The position numbers were made by a program, and so were the translations under genes. This document shows, in pieces, positions 1 through 5,861 of a stretch of DNA of 8,351 nt. The stretch covers positions 1 to 8,351 of the forward strand of contig DSAV01000072.1 of NCBI GenBank assembly GCA_011046295.1. The letters run 5' to 3'. A model generated the notes under the pieces. The model saw nothing but the letters and a program-made list of their open reading frames with translations. It did no database searches and was not told the origin of the DNA. The number at the start of each line of letters is the position of its first letter. The stretch's first letter is position 1. This DNA is from Deltaproteobacteria bacterium. Its GTDB lineage: Bacteria > Desulfobacterota > Syntrophia > Syntrophales > Smithellaceae.

Positions 1-43
1 CTAAATGGGGCGCATGACCTCCAGTATTAATTTCTTCGGCCAT
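1..43 (-). CDS. Possible 5' end of a further minus-strand gene (partial)
   Basis: A minus-strand ATG at 43 opens a frame reading MAEEINTGGHAPHL and leaving the window without a stop. Only 14 residues are visible, so no family can be assigned. There is no good Shine-Dalgarno sequence before this ATG. A TATAAT hexamer ends only five bases upstream, so the transcript would have to be nearly leaderless. The ATG at 15 follows a GGAGG but reaches a stop after four codons. The call rests only on an open frame and a plausible acidic N-terminus and may be chance. Confidence 0.25.
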   Translation of the reverse strand, partial: MAEEINTGGHAPHL

Positions 44-48
44 AAATC

Positions 49-119
49 ATTATATTCTTACTGCTTTAACAATGTCGGTTGCCTATTAAAGGCTTATCTT
101 CGTAATCATTGTTAACAAT
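49..119 (-). promoter_or_regulatory. Possible promoter with operator-like palindrome
   Basis: Reading the minus strand, a perfect TATAAT (54 to 49) lies 18 bases after CCGACA (78 to 73), a partial match to TTGACA. The 12-base perfect palindrome ATTGTTAACAAT lies at 108-119. Its half, ATTGTTAA, recurs at 66-73 between the putative -35 and -10, a typical place for a repressor site. This would separate the operon ending at 168 from whatever begins near position 43. The elements are seen directly; the regulatory role is inference in AT-rich DNA. Confidence 0.3.
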
Positions 120-167
120 ATTGGCTGTTCCATTTTATACAATTCATATGTGCGCAAATCCAGCCTG

Positions 168-1472
168 CTAAAAGTAATATCCTATTCGCAATTCAATTCG
201 ATAATCGTTTTGTTTTTCACCGAATTCGGAATCTCCTGCGCCCGTGATAAAACTTGCACGAAGCCTAAGTTCCAGATTGGTAATCCCGGTGTAGAGCAAT
301 TCTGGTATGATACTGGCACTTAAGTCATCCATGTTGATCATGCAGGTGAGCGATGGCGTGAAATAAAGAATATCAAAAGGTTCCTTCTGGCTTAACCGAA
401 CGTACAGATAATTACGCATGGCATTGGGTCTCGCGTAGCCGGATTCGGCAAGCTGCATCGCCCGGCCAAGTCCCGTCAGATCACCCGACGTTTGATAGGC
501 ATCGAATCCGCTAGAAATGAGGCTGTAGAAGTTTTTCATTTCATCACGGCTGAAGCCGGCGCTGTTATGATAAAACTCTATGATAGTCGTTAGATCAAAT
601 GACGTGAGATACCGCAATCCAACCAAAATACTGTGCGCCCCGCCTTCAACCTGCCTTGCCGCACCGGATTGGTCCAAAACGGTTTTGCGATGGTTGGTAA
701 TCCAGGCGTACTCTCCGTGAATTTCAAAATTGGTGGTCAGGTTGCGGGAAAAATCAAAGCCGTAGCGGTCCGGGCGGCTGCCGCCGGTCATAAACACCAA
801 ATCAATGTCCGTATCGTAAAAAAGGAAATACAGGCGGCCCGCGACGTTTAGGTGGTTCGTGTTGCCAAAGTCACTATTAATGTGTTCGTAAACGGGAAAA
901 AGCACCGGAGTGAAGGAAAGAGTTTTCAGCGGTCCGCCAAAACTGCGAATGAAATCGGCAGTTGCCACAATGTAGCCTTCCATCGCCTGTTCGGGATCAT
1001 CCGGGTCTTTGGGCCGGTCGGCAAAAGCAACGGGGTTCCAAGCGTAACCCTTACCCCATTTCAACGTCTTCTTACCGGCATCTATTTTTACGGATGTCAG
1101 CGGTTTTGCCGACGCGTAGGCCTCATAAAAAGTGGTCTTTTCCGAACCATGCGTGTGATCGTTATATTGGAGGTCGGTGTTGAGGCGGGCAAATATCCGA
1201 AAAAAGCTCTTTTCATAGCTTCCTTCCAGCCTCACCCTGCCGTTGGTTTCCACCAGAGCATGCCGGTGCGAATCATCATAAAAACGCAACTTATAAAAAG
1301 CGGCGTTGGAATCCAAGCCATAAAGAACCGGCCGTGCTTCTACATAGCCGGAAAATTGGTAAGGTTTCTTTTCAATTTCGGAAAGATCGAACGTATAATC
1401 ACCCTCGGCTTGCACGCAAAACGGGACTGTTAAAAGCATCAGCGTCAGGAAAATTAACCCGAATCGTTTCAT
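168..1472 (-). CDS. Outer-membrane beta-barrel protein (DUF1302/porin-like)
   Basis: A 434-residue exported protein predicted to form a beta-barrel in the outer membrane. Residues 1-22 are a clear signal peptide with a basic start, a hydrophobic core and a VQA cleavage site. The rest is rich in alternating aromatic/polar strands with Gly/Asp/Asn turns. The chain ends in RIELRIGYYF, a terminal strand with C-terminal Phe as expected for BAM-dependent insertion. The segment around 138-160 (KWGKGYAWNP, then a DRPKDPDDP loop) resembles DUF1302-type proteins. Its ATG directly follows the TAG of the LolA-like gene with no gap, so translational coupling is likely. As last gene of the envelope cassette it is probably the outer-membrane terminus of the system. 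No terminator is evident after it. Substrate unknown; the barrel is confident, the subfamily less so. Confidence 0.75.
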   Translation of the reverse strand: MKRFGLIFLTLMLLTVPFCVQAEGDYTFDLSEIEKKPYQFSGYVEARPVLYGLDSNAAFYKLRFYDDSHRHALVETNGRVRLEGSYEKSFFRIFARLNTDLQYNDHTHGSEKTTFYEAYASAKPLTSVKIDAGKKTLKWGKGYAWNPVAFADRPKDPDDPEQAMEGYIVATADFIRSFGGPLKTLSFTPVLFPVYEHINSDFGNTNHLNVAGRLYFLFYDTDIDLVFMTGGSRPDRYGFDFSRNLTTNFEIHGEYAWITNHRKTVLDQSGAARQVEGGAHSILVGLRYLTSFDLTTIIEFYHNSAGFSRDEMKNFYSLISSGFDAYQTSGDLTGLGRAMQLAESGYARPNAMRNYLYVRLSQKEPFDILYFTPSLTCMINMDDLSASIIPELLYTGITNLELRLRASFITGAGDSEFGEKQNDYRIELRIGYYF

Positions 1473-2207
1473 CTACCGCAGCGACTCCAGATTTGGCATG
1501 AAAGTCAGCGTAAAGACTTCGTCCTTGAACGTCCGCTTTTTTACCTTGGCCATAATCATGACAGATTTGTAGCCCTTGTAAAGCGGGCTATCTGTTTCGG
1601 TGACCGCCGGCCGGACAATACCGCCGCCGAAATCCTTCACTTCTTTGAAATAAAGGGTTTTGATCAGCATATTCGTCTCGGTCAAGCATTCAATTTTTGT
1701 CGGCAGCTTTTTCTTTTTATCCACCCAAATTGTGAGCTGATCATAGGCCACACTTTTGGTTTTTGCTTTGAGATACAGAAGATATTCACTGTTTTTTTCT
1801 TCCACCTTTGCCACGTTGTATTCAGCATTGTAATCCAGTTGCATAATGTCTGCATTATTGAATACACCGCCGACAACCGATTGCATACTGGTTATGCGGA
1901 TGGGCTTGCCAACATTGGGAATATTGAGCCACATGTTGTCGCCCAGGCGCAATGTGCTTCTGCCTTTTTCACTAGCCGGCGCCAGAAATACGGAGGCCAC
2001 CTTGTCAGTGCCTTTTTTAACGGTAAAAAGGGTAAACTCTTTTTTCTTGCCATTCGGTTCGATGTTGATTAGTTTGCGATAAGATTCGTAAGATTCCGGA
2101 GAAAGATTACGATCCACTTCTTTAAGTAAATTTGTGCCGTCCACAGCAAAAGCGTAAACCGGCAAGGCGATAGCCAAGGCAAGAACGAAATTAATTATTT
2201 TAAACAT
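1473..2207 (-). CDS. Periplasmic LolA-like (outer membrane lipoprotein-sorting) protein
   Basis: A 244-residue secreted protein. Residues 1-21 form a signal peptide (hydrophobic FVLALAIALPVYAFA). The mature part looks like the LolA_like family annotated as outer membrane lipoprotein-sorting protein: the RLGDNMWLNIPNVGKPIRI stretch (about 87-105) followed by VGGVFNNADIM matches that family's usual GDxMWxYxP...G...D pattern. Members have a LolA/LppX-type half-barrel that carries a lipid or lipoprotein across the periplasm. The start follows AGGAGAG, which overlaps the upstream stop region. Twelve bases separate it from the NifX-like gene and none from the beta-barrel gene. Context suggests a shuttle between the ABC permease and the outer membrane. 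It is not canonical LolA, and its cargo is not readable. Confidence 0.75.
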   Translation of the reverse strand: MFKIINFVLALAIALPVYAFAVDGTNLLKEVDRNLSPESYESYRKLINIEPNGKKKEFTLFTVKKGTDKVASVFLAPASEKGRSTLRLGDNMWLNIPNVGKPIRITSMQSVVGGVFNNADIMQLDYNAEYNVAKVEEKNSEYLLYLKAKTKSVAYDQLTIWVDKKKKLPTKIECLTETNMLIKTLYFKEVKDFGGGIVRPAVTETDSPLYKGYKSVMIMAKVKKRTFKDEVFTLTFMPNLESLR

Positions 2208-2219
2208 GATGATTCTCTC

Positions 2220-2606
2220 CTATTGAATTACTTTTTTGACGGCATCGACAACAGTTCCTTTGAATGTAAGATAATTAATGTGCTTTACTTCCATCGCTGC
2301 AATCATTTTATTGCCGAAATTACTGGCAATAATCATTGTAACACCTTTACTAGACAAGTAATCAACTACCATAATGCTTGCTCCACCGCCAGCATCCTTG
2401 TGAGGATTATTAATTGCTTCAATTAATTTTCCCTTACCGTCAAAAATGAGAAAATAATGACCTCTTGACGCCACGGGGCTTACAATTGAAGCTGCGGAAT
2501 TTCCTTCCGATATAACCGCTATCTTCTGCTTATCCGCCCACGCGGTGAAGAATGTGACGGTCAAAACAAAAACAACCACAAATCCTAACAAAAGTATTTT
2601 TCTCAT
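2220..2606 (-). CDS. Secreted NifX/NifB C-terminal-like (Nitro_FeMo-Co fold) protein
   Basis: A 128-residue protein. Residues 1-24 are a signal peptide (MRKILLLGF, a long hydrophobic core, then TAWA before DKQ). Residues 28-128 resemble the dinitrogenase iron-molybdenum cofactor biosynthesis domain of NifX, NafY and NifB C-termini: KIAVISEG strand, FDGKG turn, NNPHKDAGGGAS at 66-77, and GVTMIIASNFGNKMI near 88-102. Family members bind FeMo-cofactor precursors or other metal clusters in the cytoplasm, so a signal peptide is unusual. There is no cysteine in the mature part; H50, H69 and H109 are possible ligands. SD AAGGAGGAG lies before the ATG, 14 bases after the permease stop. Genes on both sides belong to an envelope transport cassette, so it probably acts in the periplasm. 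Fold confident, role unknown. Confidence 0.72.
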   Translation of the reverse strand: MRKILLLGFVVVFVLTVTFFTAWADKQKIAVISEGNSAASIVSPVASRGHYFLIFDGKGKLIEAINNPHKDAGGGASIMVVDYLSSKGVTMIIASNFGNKMIAAMEVKHINYLTFKGTVVDAVKKVIQ

Positions 2607-2620
2607 AAAAACTCCTCCTT

Positions 2621-3859
2621 TTATACATGTCGCAGCGCTTCAATCGGTTCCATCTTGGATGCCTTAATGGCGGGTTGAAGACTTGCCGCTACGGCAACCA
2701 CAATAACGATGACCGGCACAAAAAGCAGATCAAAAAAGGACAGTTTTGCAGTCAGTAGCAAACCTTTTTGTTGACCGAAATCAAAACTAATGCCAATTAA
2801 GTTGACAATGCCAATAATTAAAATACCGATCAAAACGCCGATTATTGCGCCGACCACACCCATGCAAAACCCTTCAATAATAAACATGGACCTAATTTTC
2901 CCCGGCAATGTCCCGATGGCAGCAATTGTTCCGATTTCGCGGATACGCTCATAGACAGCCATAATCATAACGTTCATAATGCTGATGAGCACAATGGCAA
3001 TGAGCATGATGCGAATGAAAAAAGTCATGACATCAATCATCCGGGCAATGTTGAAAAAAGGCGAGAGATCTTCCCACGAATGCACCTCAAAAATCGGCTG
3101 TCCCTGCTCGTTGACTTCGTCCATCACTGTTCCTTTGAGTTGCCGTACAACAGCGGCAAGTTGGCTAAAATCTTTCAATCGGACAGCTACTTCGCTTACT
3201 TCCATTTCGGTCATGCGCAGAACCTCGGCCGCGTCTTCAATATGAACATAACCGTCTCGTCCGCCCGGGCCGGTAGCGCTCTCTAGAATGCCCGAAACGA
3301 TGAATTGCTTGCCGTTGACCGAACCATCCGCGTTGGTCGCCACTACTACGACTGGATCGCCGGGTTTCACTTTCATGCCTTTGGCCAGAAGCGCGGGAAT
3401 CAAAATCTCTCCCCTTGCAAGAGTTGGCTTGCCCTCCATAATACGAGAAGAGAAAAGAGGGGCTGTTTTAAACTCTGCTTCGGGATCAATACCGTTTAAA
3501 CGAATGTTAGTTGTCTCGGTAAAGTTACTAAACATGCCTCCGAACTTAAGACGGGGCGAAAAAGTTTCCACATGCTTATTCGACCTAAGTTTTTGAGCTA
3601 TTTTTTGATAGGCTGTCTGTTTCATATTCAGGTTCAGCGGCAGATTGTCGATGGAAGCGACATAACCCTTGCTATGAAACTGAAGATGCCCCATCATTGA
3701 ATCAGTAATCTGTCCGGTAATCATGGCCTTGAATGATCCGCTGATGGAAACAAAAACCAGCACAAAGACAACTCCAATCGTGATTAGGGAGGCTGTAAGC
3801 AATGTTCGCCGTTTATAGCGGATGAGATTACGTATAGCAATTTTAAAAAGATTACGCAT
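2621..3859 (-). CDS. ABC transporter permease, MacB/FtsX/LolE-type
   Basis: A 412-residue inner-membrane permease with type VII ABC exporter topology: TM1 about 20-42, a large extracytoplasmic MacB_PCD-like domain about 43-274, then TM2 (about 275-302), TM3 (about 326-355) and TM4 (about 374-396). The AVYERIREIGTIAAIG stretch after TM2 and the C-terminal ASKMEPIEALR are characteristic of FtsX/MacB permeases. These systems do not usually move substrate through the membrane. They extract lipoproteins (LolCDE) or drive periplasmic work (MacB) by mechanotransmission. The start overlaps the ATPase gene by 8 bases, indicating coupled translation and one complex. A single permease gene implies a homodimer, unlike LolC/LolE. 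Being next to a LolA-like carrier favours a lipid or lipoprotein role, which is inference. Confidence 0.88.
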   Translation of the reverse strand: MRNLFKIAIRNLIRYKRRTLLTASLITIGVVFVLVFVSISGSFKAMITGQITDSMMGHLQFHSKGYVASIDNLPLNLNMKQTAYQKIAQKLRSNKHVETFSPRLKFGGMFSNFTETTNIRLNGIDPEAEFKTAPLFSSRIMEGKPTLARGEILIPALLAKGMKVKPGDPVVVVATNADGSVNGKQFIVSGILESATGPGGRDGYVHIEDAAEVLRMTEMEVSEVAVRLKDFSQLAAVVRQLKGTVMDEVNEQGQPIFEVHSWEDLSPFFNIARMIDVMTFFIRIMLIAIVLISIMNVMIMAVYERIREIGTIAAIGTLPGKIRSMFIIEGFCMGVVGAIIGVLIGILIIGIVNLIGISFDFGQQKGLLLTAKLSFFDLLFVPVIVIVVAVAASLQPAIKASKMEPIEALRHV

Positions 3860-4556
3860 GGGCTGGGCCTCCTTTCACTTCTTTACCGACAAATTGTCCG
3901 TCCACCAACCGGTAGATGACTTCCGCTTCACCGACAATTTTTGTGTCGTGAGTGGAAAAAATGAAGGTAGTTCCTAACTCGTCACGCATTTTCTTCATTA
4001 GCCCAATCACGGTGTAGGCTGTCTGAGAATCCAAGTTGGCCGTGGGCTCATCGGCCAGGACCAGCGCGGGATTAATCACTAGCGCGCGGGCAATAGCTAC
4101 TCGTTGCTTCTGGCCACCCGAAATCTGTTGAGGATATTTGTCACCCTGATCCGCCATGCCGACCGCCTTCAGCATTTTAGAAATTCTATCCCTGCGCTCC
4201 TGCGGCTCGATATTCTGAACCATGATCAAAGGGTATTCAATGTTTTCATAAACAGTCAGGACGGGAATCATGTTGAAGTCCTGAAAAATGAACCCCAGAT
4301 GCTTTCCCCGGAAGGCGGCGCTTTCTTTTCTGGAAAGTGGCGCGACATCGGTTCCCGCGACCGTGAGCTTGCCTGCCGAGGGTTTATCCAGGCAACCAAT
4401 CAGGTTTAAAAGTGTTGTTTTCCCACTGCCTGACGGCCCGACAAAAGAGACAAACGAGGCAGGTTCTATTTCAAAATCTAGTTTACGGAGGGCATGAACC
4501 GTCACGTCTTCCGTCTGATAATCCTTGGAAATGCTTACCGCCGTAATCAGTGCCAT
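3852..4556 (-). CDS. ABC transporter ATP-binding protein, LolD/MacB-type
   Basis: A 234-residue cytoplasmic nucleotide-binding subunit with all the motifs: Walker A GPSGSGKT at 40-47, Q-loop FQD at 91-93, signature ISGGQ at 145-149 (Ile for the usual Leu), Walker B with VLADEP at 166-171, D-loop NLD at 174-176 and H-loop STHD at 201-204. Length and the NLIGCLDKPSAG and ADEPTANLDS segments fit the LolD/MacB/FtsE group that partners four-TM permeases. It supplies ATP hydrolysis to the permease whose gene overlaps its 3' end. The start follows AGAGGAAT, and its ATG is 21 bases after the stop of a small lipoprotein gene. Family assignment is firm; the transported cargo is unknown. Confidence 0.92.
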   Translation of the reverse strand: MALITAVSISKDYQTEDVTVHALRKLDFEIEPASFVSFVGPSGSGKTTLLNLIGCLDKPSAGKLTVAGTDVAPLSRKESAAFRGKHLGFIFQDFNMIPVLTVYENIEYPLIMVQNIEPQERRDRISKMLKAVGMADQGDKYPQQISGGQKQRVAIARALVINPALVLADEPTANLDSQTAYTVIGLMKKMRDELGTTFIFSTHDTKIVGEAEVIYRLVDGQFVGKEVKGGPAHA

Positions 4557-4577
4557 TTTATTAATTCCTCTGCATAT

Positions 4578-4748
4578 TTATTTTGTGTTGCGTTCGATTT
4601 TTTCGATCATGGTTGATGTCCGATTGGACAGCGTGAAGCCCAGAGCTTTCAGTTCAGAGAACGGCGCATTGGTTTTTATATCCGCTCTGACACAGGCAAA
4701 CAAAACTAAAAATATTAACAAAATAGAAATAGGGAAAATGCGCCGCAT
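4578..4748 (-). CDS. Small predicted lipoprotein, 56 residues
   Basis: A short gene easily missed by length cut-offs. It begins MRRIFPISILLIFLVLFAC: two arginines, a hydrophobic stretch, and a lipobox LFAC with Cys19 as predicted lipidation site for signal peptidase II. The mature peptide is only 38 residues (to IEKIERNTK), starting CVRADIKTN and containing FSELKALGFTLSN. I recognise no family. AGGAAG lies four bases before the ATG. The stop is 21 bases before the ABC ATPase start, so it looks like the first gene of the envelope cassette. Valine after the cysteine would permit outer-membrane sorting under the E. coli +2 rule. It could be a partner or substrate of the adjacent Lol-like machinery. 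Signal and lipobox are seen; expression is not shown. Confidence 0.6.
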   Translation of the reverse strand: MRRIFPISILLIFLVLFACVRADIKTNAPFSELKALGFTLSNRTSTMIEKIERNTK

Positions 4749-4789
4749 GAAACTTCCTGAACAAAAATATTACGGCTGGCAGCCTCATG

Positions 4790-4808
4790 AAAAAAGCCGC
4801 CCGCCGGC
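4790..4808 (-). terminator. Weak candidate intrinsic terminator between the two modules
   Basis: On the minus strand, GCCG/CGGC can pair around a five-base GCGGG loop and is followed at once by six Ts. It lies after the peroxiredoxin stop and before the small lipoprotein gene, in the largest gap (81 bases) between the nine genes. The stem has only four pairs, so termination would be weak or partial. It may simply attenuate read-through into the envelope genes. Confidence 0.3.
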
Positions 4809-4829
4809 ACTCCATATAGTTGATCCTCT

Positions 4830-5552
4830 TTAATCGAAAGCCATGGAGGTCTTCCACACTTCCCAGACTTTGCCTACCAGATCGGGCCCGGGCTTGAGCG
4901 TTGGTTTTCCCGGCTTCCAGCCTGATGGAGTGGCCTCGGTTCCCTTGCTGTTGCGTACATGCTGAAAGGCCTGCATCTGTCGTAAAGTTTCGCCCACATT
5001 GCGGCCCACCGGAGGAGTAAGAACTTCAAAACCCTGAATGATACCATCGGGATCAATAAGAAATCTGCCGCGCGCTTCCACACCCGCGTCTTCCAGATAA
5101 ACACCGAATACGGAACCTACTTTTCCTCCGCCATCAGACAACATCGGGAAAGGAATGCCGCCTTTGACCATTTTAGAAAGTTCATGGTCATCCCACATTT
5201 TGTGAACAAAAACACTATCCACACTCATGGATAATACTTCCACTCCGAGTTTCTGAAACTCCGGATATTTTTCGGCGACCGCCGAAATTTCCGTTGCTCA
5301 GACAAAAGTAAAATCGCCGGGATAAAAACAAAGGCTCACCCATTTGCCCAGATAGTCGGAAAGTTTCACGGAAACGAATTTACCTTTATGATAAGCCGGA
5401 GCGGTAAAATCCGGCGCTTTTTTGCCAACGGTTACCATAGCCCTCACCTCCTTGATGGCTTCTTGTTTGGGGGTTTCTTTTTTATTGCCAACTTTTTCTC
5501 CGACCGGACCGCCCGTAGGCCTGGCACACCCGGCCTTGATTTCTTCAGCCAT
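4830..5552 (-). CDS. prxU: Selenocysteine-containing peroxiredoxin (AhpC/Prx1-like), TGA read as Sec85
   Basis: A 240-residue thiol/selenol peroxidase predicted to reduce H2O2, organic peroxides or peroxynitrite in the cytoplasm. The frame has one internal TGA (5300 to 5298). It falls in FYPGDFTFV-U-ATEI, exactly where AhpC/Prx1 proteins have the peroxidatic Cys of FTFVCPTE. P78, T82 and R184 (PVGRN) complete the active site. Both sides of the TGA are undamaged peroxiredoxin in one frame, and a SECIS-like hairpin follows. The start at 5552 is chosen because AAAGGAGGT lies six bases upstream; the ATG at 5576 would place that site inside the gene. Residues 1-38 are an extension containing Cys9; the domain proper starts near MVTVGKKAPDF. 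The C-terminal VCP resolving motif is ATP (T208) in EATPSGWKPG, and the only cysteines are C9 and C75. Ordinary gene callers would give two pieces, with a false GTG start at 5243. The gene follows a CoA-disulfide reductase and DUF1858 module, suggesting an oxidant-defence role. A nonsense mutation is the main alternative. Confidence 0.9.
5262..5300 (-). promoter_or_regulatory. Bacterial SECIS element after the UGA codon
   Basis: In the mRNA (minus strand), UUUCGGC (5287 to 5281) and GCCGAAA (5276 to 5270) form a perfect seven-pair stem closed by a GGUC loop (5280 to 5277). Below it CGGA (5293 to 5290) can pair with UCCG (5265 to 5262), leaving a small internal loop. The loop G and U are nucleotides 22 and 23 counted from the U of UGA. 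In E. coli fdhF the SelB-contacting G23 and U24 sit in the same AGGUCU-type loop. Position, size and loop fit a SelB-dependent SECIS inside the coding region. The bulged U of fdhF is not obvious here. Confidence 0.8.
5298..5300 (-). other. UGA selenocysteine codon (recoding site)
   Basis: The plus-strand TCA here is a TGA on the coding strand. It is the only in-frame stop between the peroxiredoxin start at 5552 and its TAA at 4830-4832. It replaces the peroxidatic cysteine codon, one base from TGC or TGT. Recoding requires selA, selB, selC and selD elsewhere in the genome; none lies in this window. Confidence 0.87.
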
Positions 5553-5557
5553 AAAAA

Positions 5558-5566
5558 ACCTCCTTT
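5558..5566 (-). promoter_or_regulatory. Ribosome binding site that fixes the peroxiredoxin start
   Basis: AAAGGAGGT on the minus strand is a near-ideal Shine-Dalgarno sequence, six bases before the ATG at 5552. It decides between that ATG and the one at 5576, which would give the N-terminus MGKERRFF by translating the ribosome binding site itself. Confidence 0.8.
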
Positions 5567-5606
5567 CTTTCCCCAAATGTTCTTTTAAATATTCTCCTTG
5601 CTCCCG

Positions 5607-5861
5607 TTATAAAACATTTTTATCTTCATTCACCTTATTTCTTTCTGTTATAACATCATTGATTTCCCGCATAATACTGCTCAAATCAAGCGCATACTTT
5701 TTGGAAATTTCTTCAACCGTATCGAATAAGCAGTTACAGCACAAACAAACGCCTGCCACATCATCATATCGGCGAAACACGGTGTCTGTGGCAGGCCATT
5801 TGGAAACGATATCCAACAATGTTGCATCGGCCGTGATGGTCGCATTAATGGATGGCTTCAT
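5607..5861 (-). CDS. DUF1858-like small redox protein with CxCCxC cluster
   Basis: An 84-residue cytoplasmic protein resembling the DUF1858 domain (also called hybrid-cluster-protein-associated redox disulfide domain). It has an N-terminal helix TLLDIVSKWPATDTVFRRY, then a cysteine turn, then an EEISKKYALDLSSIMREIN helix. Typical members have a single CxxC-type pair in a GMHCxxC turn. Here the turn is GVCLCCNCLF, with cysteines at 39, 41, 42 and 44. The domain is usually thought to be a dithiol redox or metal/cluster site, but its biochemistry is poorly known. Its ATG directly abuts the TAA of the reductase gene, with GGGAGAAG as ribosome binding site overlapping that gene's end. The peroxiredoxin starts 54 bases downstream. 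The tight coupling suggests an electron or persulfide carrier for its neighbours, which is inference. Confidence 0.68.
   Translation of the reverse strand: MKPSINATITADATLLDIVSKWPATDTVFRRYDDVAGVCLCCNCLFDTVEEISKKYALDLSSIMREINDVITERNKVNEDKNVL

Noticed and set aside
852..1433. Plus-strand open frame of 193 codons
   Set aside because: It lies antisense to the beta-barrel gene, which has a signal peptide and C-terminal Phe strand. Its translation shows no domain and it has no convincing start signal.
2220..2606. NifX-like gene as evidence for a nitrogen-fixation cluster
   Set aside because: No nif genes lie nearby, the protein carries a signal peptide, and its neighbours are envelope transport genes.
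4654..4857. Minus-strand open frame of 67 codons overlapping the peroxiredoxin end
   Set aside because: It overlaps two better candidates in another frame, has no ribosome binding site, and its hydrophobic part is the shifted reading of the lipoprotein signal peptide.
5298..5576. Peroxiredoxin as a pseudogene or as two separate genes split by a nonsense codon
   Set aside because: No frameshift exists, both halves keep family sequence, the stop falls on the one catalytic residue where Sec is known to occur, and a SECIS-like hairpin follows. The downstream piece has no ribosome binding site at its GTG (5243).
5553..5576. Upstream ATG at 5576 as the peroxiredoxin start
   Set aside because: It would place the AAAGGAGGT ribosome binding site inside the coding sequence; the ATG at 5552 is correctly spaced from it.
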